Positions 58,321 to 64,000 of a stretch of DNA of 64,000 nt are shown here, piece after piece; position 1 is the first letter of the stretch, and each line of letters opens with the position of its first letter. Under the pieces are notes generated by a model. That model was given only the letters and a program-made list of their open reading frames with translations, was not told where the DNA came from and did not search any database. The stretch comes from Euglena gracilis (Eukaryota > Euglenida > Euglenophyceae > Euglenales), in assembly GCA_039621445.1 (NCBI GenBank), contig CP154954.1:60447858-60511857 (forward strand), written 5' to 3'. The position numbers and the translations under genes were made by a program.

Positions 58321-60599
58321 ACTACTAAAATTAATTTATTGTAAACTGGGTGGTGGGTGGGTGGGTGGACCCCCCTTGGGGAGGGTTGCAGGTAGGAGGG
58401 TGGGTTTTGGCCCGGCGAAAAGTGCCCATCCCCTGCCCTGGGGGGTCACTAACTGAGCCAATGGCAGGCACCCCACAGCACAAGGCACCCCCTCAGCCGG
58501 TCAGAGATGGTCAAAAAGAGGCCTGGTTGGGGGAGGGGAAGCACCGTGCGCCGCTTTGACGCACCCAGGGCCTCGTGGGAATCCTGGGAACCAGGTGGGC
58601 TGAGGTCGATCCCTCCCGGGGCCCAGCCAGGAGTCAGCTTATATGGTGGACAGAAGGTCTGGTTAACAAAAATTGTGCTAAAGAATTTCACGGTAAGAAA
58701 TGTTTGGGTGAAACTTCGATTTTGTAAAATGAATTTTGGTGAATTTTGGTTCAACCCCATTTTGGCATTGTGTCGAGCAACTTTGTTCCCGCTTGTCATC
58801 GAGGATGATGAATGCCATCAAAGCTCAATACTTGCAACACTCATGAATTTTTCTTTGTCATTTTCGAGCCCTTTGAAGCCATTTCCCAGCCATTTTTGGT
58901 CATTTCGGATTGAGGCTTCACAGAAGGGGGCAAAACCGTCACAGGCCAGAAATTATTGTGGAAAAAATATTGTGAAATTATTGCAAAATTATTGTGGATC
59001 ATTAAAATATTGTGAAAAATGTATTAAAAAAAGGTCGAATTTGGTAATCTTATCAAAAATTTATTTTACTGTCAGGTTTCTCCGCCCTGTCGCCAGCTTC
59101 GCACGCCGGTCTGCGGCTGCCCCTCCGCCCCGAGGACCGCCCAGCGCCGCAGCGTTGGGGAGGCTTCCTGACCGCCTCCCCCCCCCCCGACTCCCCTGCC
59201 GCCCCGCGACCGCTGCCCTCAGCCCCCCTCCAAGGGCGGTCCTCTTCCCTCGCAGGGGTCCAGAAATCCCCACCCCACCCCAAGGCACCGCAACTAAAGA
59301 AAAGTGCCACCGATGAGGGTCCTGTACGGTGCAAAATCGGCTCTGGGTTGTAAACTCCCCTCCGAAGGTGTGACAACTTGACAACAAATTTGCCAGCTTC
59401 CCTGCTGCTTGGGATAACCGCCAGCATGTCACTCCCATATTCTGGGATTAATTCTGACAAAACATACTCAAAACAAATTTTACGACTCTGAAGAATTTCT
59501 GTTGCATATATTTCATGACAGGAAGGAAGCAGCCAAAGACATTATGTATATATAATCCTTCACCCCAGTGACAAAAAAAGACCAGCATCCAATTCTATTT
59601 CTGGCTTTTTTCTGGAGTATTTCCTCCAGGACCCCAGATCGATCCATTCCCTTCTTTTCATTCCTGTCCAAAGAAGTATATGATGAACCAGACGTTCCTC
59701 AATACCTCACCCATAAAAATTAATCCTCCTCCGTCTTGAAAGGGGATTTCTTCTTTTTGTTCGTGTTTCACAAAGGAAATTCAGGGAATTGGAAGTCAGT
59801 ATTTCATGTGGACTCCACGCCACCCCTCTCGTTGACCTCGCTCCACATGACTTCACAACGCCAAAATGCGCTTCGCTCGAGCGTTGTGTCCAGGGCTACA
59901 CCAGCCGCTTAATGGGCAACCATTCCCTTCCATTCAGTCGCATCGCCGCGATGTCTCAGTGTTACAGGGGAGGATCCCTGGGTAGAAGTCCTGGTCCGAA
60001 AAGGCCACGTTTAATAGGGTGGTGTGCATATATTGGGTGGTGACTGACTGGGTTTTTTTGGATAAATTGTGGTTTTTTGCACGGCGGACCCCTCGGGGGG
60101 GGGGTGCGATCAGCCAGTAACAAGTGACAGAAAAAGTGGGGAATTATTTTCTAACTTGGATTCTGTGACATTTTTCATTGGGGGGGGGGGCAGGTGGAGG
60201 GAAAAACATAAAAAAAAATATGTTTCTGTGATCGAACCCCACCTGTTTCAATATCCATGAATTCTGGTTGGACCACACCATCATTTTTACTGATCTCCAT
60301 CCACTTTCAAAAGATTAGTCAGACACCTGTTGAACAAAAGAAGACACCACTCCCCCTTGTACGACCTCTCGGGCCAAAAAAAAAAAGAAAATGGCTCAAA
60401 AAACTATGGGTCTATGCCAAAGTTTTCTGGAAAAAATACGGCTTTTCGACGCCAGGTGACCAGTTTGTACATATTTTTGTTTGCAAAAAAGCTATTTGTG
60501 CATTTTAAGTGCAATTTTCTTTCAGAATATCCAGGTTTTGCAAAAGGTTTGTGTCTCTAAAAATACAGTTTCATGACGCTCTGCATGGTTGTTTGACAG
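58321..60599. other. Intergenic, with one unresolved G+C-rich block
   Basis: 59,080-59,280 has exon-like composition, but both strands and several frames are open and no motif is seen. The rest is mixed sequence with a GGTGACTGACTGG word near 60,040 and poly-G runs. No supported gene. Confidence 0.4.
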
Positions 60600-60758
60600 A
60601 TGTTGTCGCCGAATGGGCAACTCGGCCAGTGATGAGTGTCCACCGGACGCAAAGCGATTCATTCCTACCGATGTGCTGGGGGACCTGCAAACAAGTGTGG
60701 ATGAGATATATGCATTTTTGCCGATTGTTGAGATCTTGCATGAAGCGATACAACATAC
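60600..60758 (+). CDS. Candidate exon with clean GT-AG borders
   Basis: GTTTGACAG acceptor and CATAC|GTGAAGT donor. Reads CCRRMGNSASDECPPDAK, then RFIPTDVLGDLQTSVDEI, then VEILHEAIQHT. Codon use is balanced, unlike the G+C-rich TBL exons. Confidence 0.5.
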
Positions 60759-63260
60759 GTGAAGTACGATTCCCCCGGGGGGGATGTTGTGGAAGCGTGA
60801 AGACGATGCCACCAACATAGGAGTGCCGTGGAGTGCCTGGGAAGCACTACTCCCCCCCCCCCCGGGGTGTGCCTGCCTGGTTCGGCACCGGAGGTGGTTT
60901 GGCCGAGGGCCCATGTACTTTTGGCCATGTGCCCTACCCCCCCCTCTCCAGGGGGGGGGGTCGGCCTCGCTTATAATTCAGCCCAGGGTTCGATATAAGG
61001 GCGGGTGCGCCCCCCCCCACCTTAACAGTGGCGCAATCTGGATCACCGATATTCGGTCCAGGCAAAGTGCCGGGCCGAAAATTCTTGACCCTCCAAACCC
61101 CTGATTCGAGCCCCCCCCCCCCTCAAAAAGGGCTGTGGGTCGTGGGTCGTTGGGCGGTAGAAGTCGGTCAGGTGGGTTTCTCTCAGGAAGAAGTGCCCTC
61201 CACCTTGAGGGAATCCGTGTACAGGATTTGTTTGCACCGATTCTGTGCGATCCTGGGCGTTCTTTAGTGATGGTAGACAGTCATGTGTTTTTTCGTCCAA
61301 CAGCAAAGCCGCCGCACAACTGTTTTTCTTGCTTTGACCAATCAGCGCCGACACCCACAGGTTACAAGGCTATTGCAGCAAAGGCAGAAGGACGAACATG
61401 GGAAGCTGCGGTGCTGGAGTATGCGGCTTGCCCAGCAGGTATGCCACGGCTGAGTCTGTCTCCCCGGACAGTCGTATAAATTCCAGGAAGTATTTTCAAG
61501 CAATGGAGTTTTAGATATTTCCTCGGCCGGATGTTTCGCTTCCTTCGGGTGCAACATTTCCGCCGGTTCATCTTCGGCACATCTGGCCATGGGTGGGGTT
61601 GGGTGTCATGGAATTTGAGAAATGGCATGCTGTCAAATGTCAATCCTAATCCTGATGGGAGGCAGGCATCCGTGAGAGCAATGGAATTGTGCCCAGTTCT
61701 TCTCCTTCTGGAGTTCTTCGTGTGGGCGATGAGTTTAGAAGAAAATGTATTTCCATACACACATATCTACTCACATACGCACACAACACAGTCGCACATG
61801 CATGCATGCGCACACACAGTCAAGCACGTGCACACACGCGCGCACACACAAGATATGCACATGTGTATGGTTTGTGTGGACATACACGCAGGCACATACA
61901 CACACGCACGTGCGCACGCGCACGCACCTACACACATGCACGCACACCTACACACACCCACGCACACGCACATACACGCATGCACGTACACGCACACACG
62001 CACGCGTAGGTACACGCACGCACGCACGCACACATACCCACACACTCAAACTGCACATACCCCAGGGTGCGACGGCGTGCTGAGGCGGCTGGTGCAGATG
62101 CAGAGGGGCAAGGCCCATGCCGGCCGGCCGGCCTTCGCGTCCTACTGCCAGGCGTACCACGAGCTGTTCACGGACCTGGACATGGCCCGCCGCACTACAG
62201 CACAGCTGAGATTGGCGGCGGATGCGGAGGTCCGCCAACTCAAGACCAATCCGGGGGGGGGGGGGTTGATATCCGCAGTTTTCCGCAAGTTCCACATTTT
62301 TCCGCAGCCCTTTTTCGTGTTTTTTTTCCCCCCCCGTTTTCCTCCCTCGTACAAATTTGAACTGGAAGGTGCAATGTGTCCTGGCCAGTCCTCAGATGGT
62401 TTACAAGGGAAAACAAGTGTTATTTTCGTAGAACAGGAATTTTCAATTTCTGCCAAATTCTGCATTTTTTTGGCCATTTTGGCGGTGTTGGCCTTTGTGC
62501 CGTTTTTTTTTTTTTTGAGCTTGGTAAGACGACCTGGGGACATAATTTGAAACGGGTTCTTCGAAGCAACTCATAAATCATTTTGAAATGATTCTGGTTG
62601 GCACTGAGAGCCGACGGATCATCTGTGATCTTGTGGCGTTTCACACTCTCTCTAAATAGCAAGAGGCATACCAGTGTTGCCCATTGTTTTGCACGAAAGC
62701 TTGTTGGCCAGATGTTACCTCAGCAGATGCTCTTTGCATTGCTCCAAACAAAGCGCATCTACGGTGGGAAACAGCCAATTATATTTCTTAACGTACAAGC
62801 CCAATTATGCTTGACAACGTTGGGGTCTCAACTGCAAGGTGGCCAGTCTCGCAGCAATCAAACATTCTTAGCGGTTCTTTTTCACATAAGTGCACTGAAA
62901 TTCTTGAGGGCCTCCTGGTGCCAATGTCCCCTCTCACAAGTACGCTTTCATGCTTCGATTGCGGATGCACCTAAATGAAATTTTTTGTTGATTTGGTTCG
63001 AAAGGTTCAATTTTCTCTTTCTGCGCTTCACAAGAGAGGGCTTTCAACAAATCAAACACACGTTCTGCTGCCCTTCGGTGGAAAGGAACCAGAAGGTGTG
63101 GTGTTTGCTTTCACAGGTTGTTGACCTCGAGGTTTTTTTCTCCAGTATGGCAGCATTCATTGGGTATGAGGATCCTGAAACCTTGAGGAGCGCAGTCACA
63201 GCCGGATGTGAGCTCGAGGACACAAAGTGTGTTTGTGGCTTGTGCTGGATTCCCTTTTGA
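60600..63260 (+). CDS. Unrecognised multi-exon gene
   Basis: Candidate exons: 60,600-60,758 (MGNSASDECPPDAKRFIP, then LGDLQTSVDEIYAFLPIV); 61,361-61,438 (GYKAIAAKAEGRTWEAAV); 62,066-62,250 (CDGVLRRLVQMQRGKAHA, then YCQAYHELFTDLDMARRT, then LRLAADAEVRQLK); 63,146-63,260 (MAAFIGYEDPETLRSAVT, ending in TGA). Exons 2 and 3 join GT-AG in matching phase. The third is strongly helical, Arg/Leu/Ala-rich. I recognise no family. Whether the first and last exons belong to the same gene is uncertain; the first join is out of phase as drawn. Confidence 0.4.
61757..62050. repeat. CA-rich degenerate microsatellite
   Basis: ACACAC, GCACGC and CATACA words; lies in the intron directly before the exon at 62,066. 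Confidence 0.95.
62066..62250 (+). CDS. Helical exon of the unrecognised gene
   Basis: CACATACCCCAG acceptor. The coding text runs into a G tract and TTGATATCCGCA, the 5' end of the element family seen at 19,736, so this exon border is again an element border. Confidence 0.6.
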
Positions 63261-64000
63261 CCTGAGTTGCATATGATCGTCAAGAACCAACACTGTTAGC
63301 TAATGTTCATCCGCAATCGTTCTTGCATTCTGTTGTACTCCCAGCCATCATTAACACCTGCAGTGTTGACATTTCTTGGAGGCATATTTGCATTTAATGC
63401 AATGAAAAGGATGGCATTCTGGTGGGAGCAACCCCTGTAGCTCATTGCAGCTCGTTGTTGTGCGCTTTGCATGGGATTTCTCAAGCCGAAGGACAATGTG
63501 CCCATAGGGTGCTAGCCTGCTGGTGTAGTCAACCACCTTGAGGCTTTTTGCAAAACAACAATTTTTTTTAAAAAGGAGTTAAAAAAAACGATCAAAACTG
63601 GTGTTTTTGATCTTTTTGGGGGGGTGCTGACCCCAAGAATTTTGCTAAAAATTCCAGTCCGACGAGCTGGCCTCAAACTTTATTCCGTTGGATTTCACAT
63701 CCGGCTGGGTGCCCCCCCCCGGGGGGGGGGGGGGCTCAGGGACCCTCTGGTGTGATTCCCTCCAATGTGCACTTCCCAGCGATGTGCGACTTGTCAGTTT
63801 CTTCTTCTGCCACCTCGCACGCGCTGTTGTGTTGGTGCATGCCAACAGGCGCGGGGCGTCTCTCCCCCCTGCACTGCAGGGCGGTGGCGGTGGCTGCCCT
63901 GGCCCGCATTGTGATGGGCACATTCCATGGGCTGACAGGGTGGCAAGCACCCATGGCACATGGCATGACTGGGGCGTGACTGGGCGTGACCCGGAGCGTG
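63261..64000. other. 3' flank; possible exon near the window end
   Basis: 63,300-63,740 shows no coding signal apart from a poly-C/poly-G inverted pair at 63,711-63,734. A frame at 63,880-63,960 reads AVAVAALARIVMGTFHGL; it may be an exon of a gene continuing to the right, but evidence is thin. Confidence 0.35.

Noticed and set aside
59061-59438. Minus-strand Gly/Arg-rich gene
   Set aside because: No motif or splice support; both strands are open because of composition.

Overview
The window is eukaryotic nuclear DNA, most likely from an alga or other protist. Genes are split into many short exons, mostly very G+C-rich. They sit in a sea of homopolymer C/G runs, microsatellites and short inverted-repeat elements. 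Every gene I can support is on the + strand. I see no rRNA, tRNA, CRISPR array or bacterial-style operon. I cannot fix the taxon: a walled alga (glaucophyte-like) or a euglenid or other lineage with non-conventional introns would both fit. Exon calls rest on homology between the paralogues in this window, on family motifs and on splice phase, not on transcripts.

Region 1 (1-34.9 kb) holds three tandem paralogues, A, B and C, of a PC-esterase / PMR5 / trichome-birefringence-like (TBL) protein. This is an SGNH-type polysaccharide O-acyltransferase family. Pooled, the copies give the whole family layout: a signal anchor, a PMR5N-like WRWRP segment, the GDS motif, a VLVVGGGEQHW block, a VVWLTGSP block, a GFSYLNITGLS block, and a terminal D-x-x-H-W-C-I-P-G-V-P-D block. 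B and C lie in a roughly 10-kb direct tandem duplication (14,898-25,083 and 25,084-34,412). Its junction leaves B without a terminal exon.

Region 2 (37.3-51.0 kb) is a candidate GATA-type zinc-finger gene with a helical region, a poly-Gln exon and a phase-consistent C-terminal end. Region 3 (54.8-57.6 kb) is a dual-specificity phosphatase with a clear HCx5R loop. Region 4 (60.6-63.3 kb) is an unrecognised multi-exon gene. Stretches between genes are mostly simple repeats and decayed elements.

The most striking signal is a set of short elements with terminal inverted repeats (CAGGG...CCCTG or CATAGATTCA...TGAATCTATG) flanked by 7-8 bp direct repeats. This is the size and style of hAT-like non-autonomous transposons. 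Two are present in copy B, with clean empty sites in copy C. Others lie exactly between coding segments that rejoin in frame at the direct repeat. In gene A no GT-AG solution keeps both halves. These look like transposon-derived introns, some perhaps removed at the target-site duplication rather than by ordinary GT-AG splicing.
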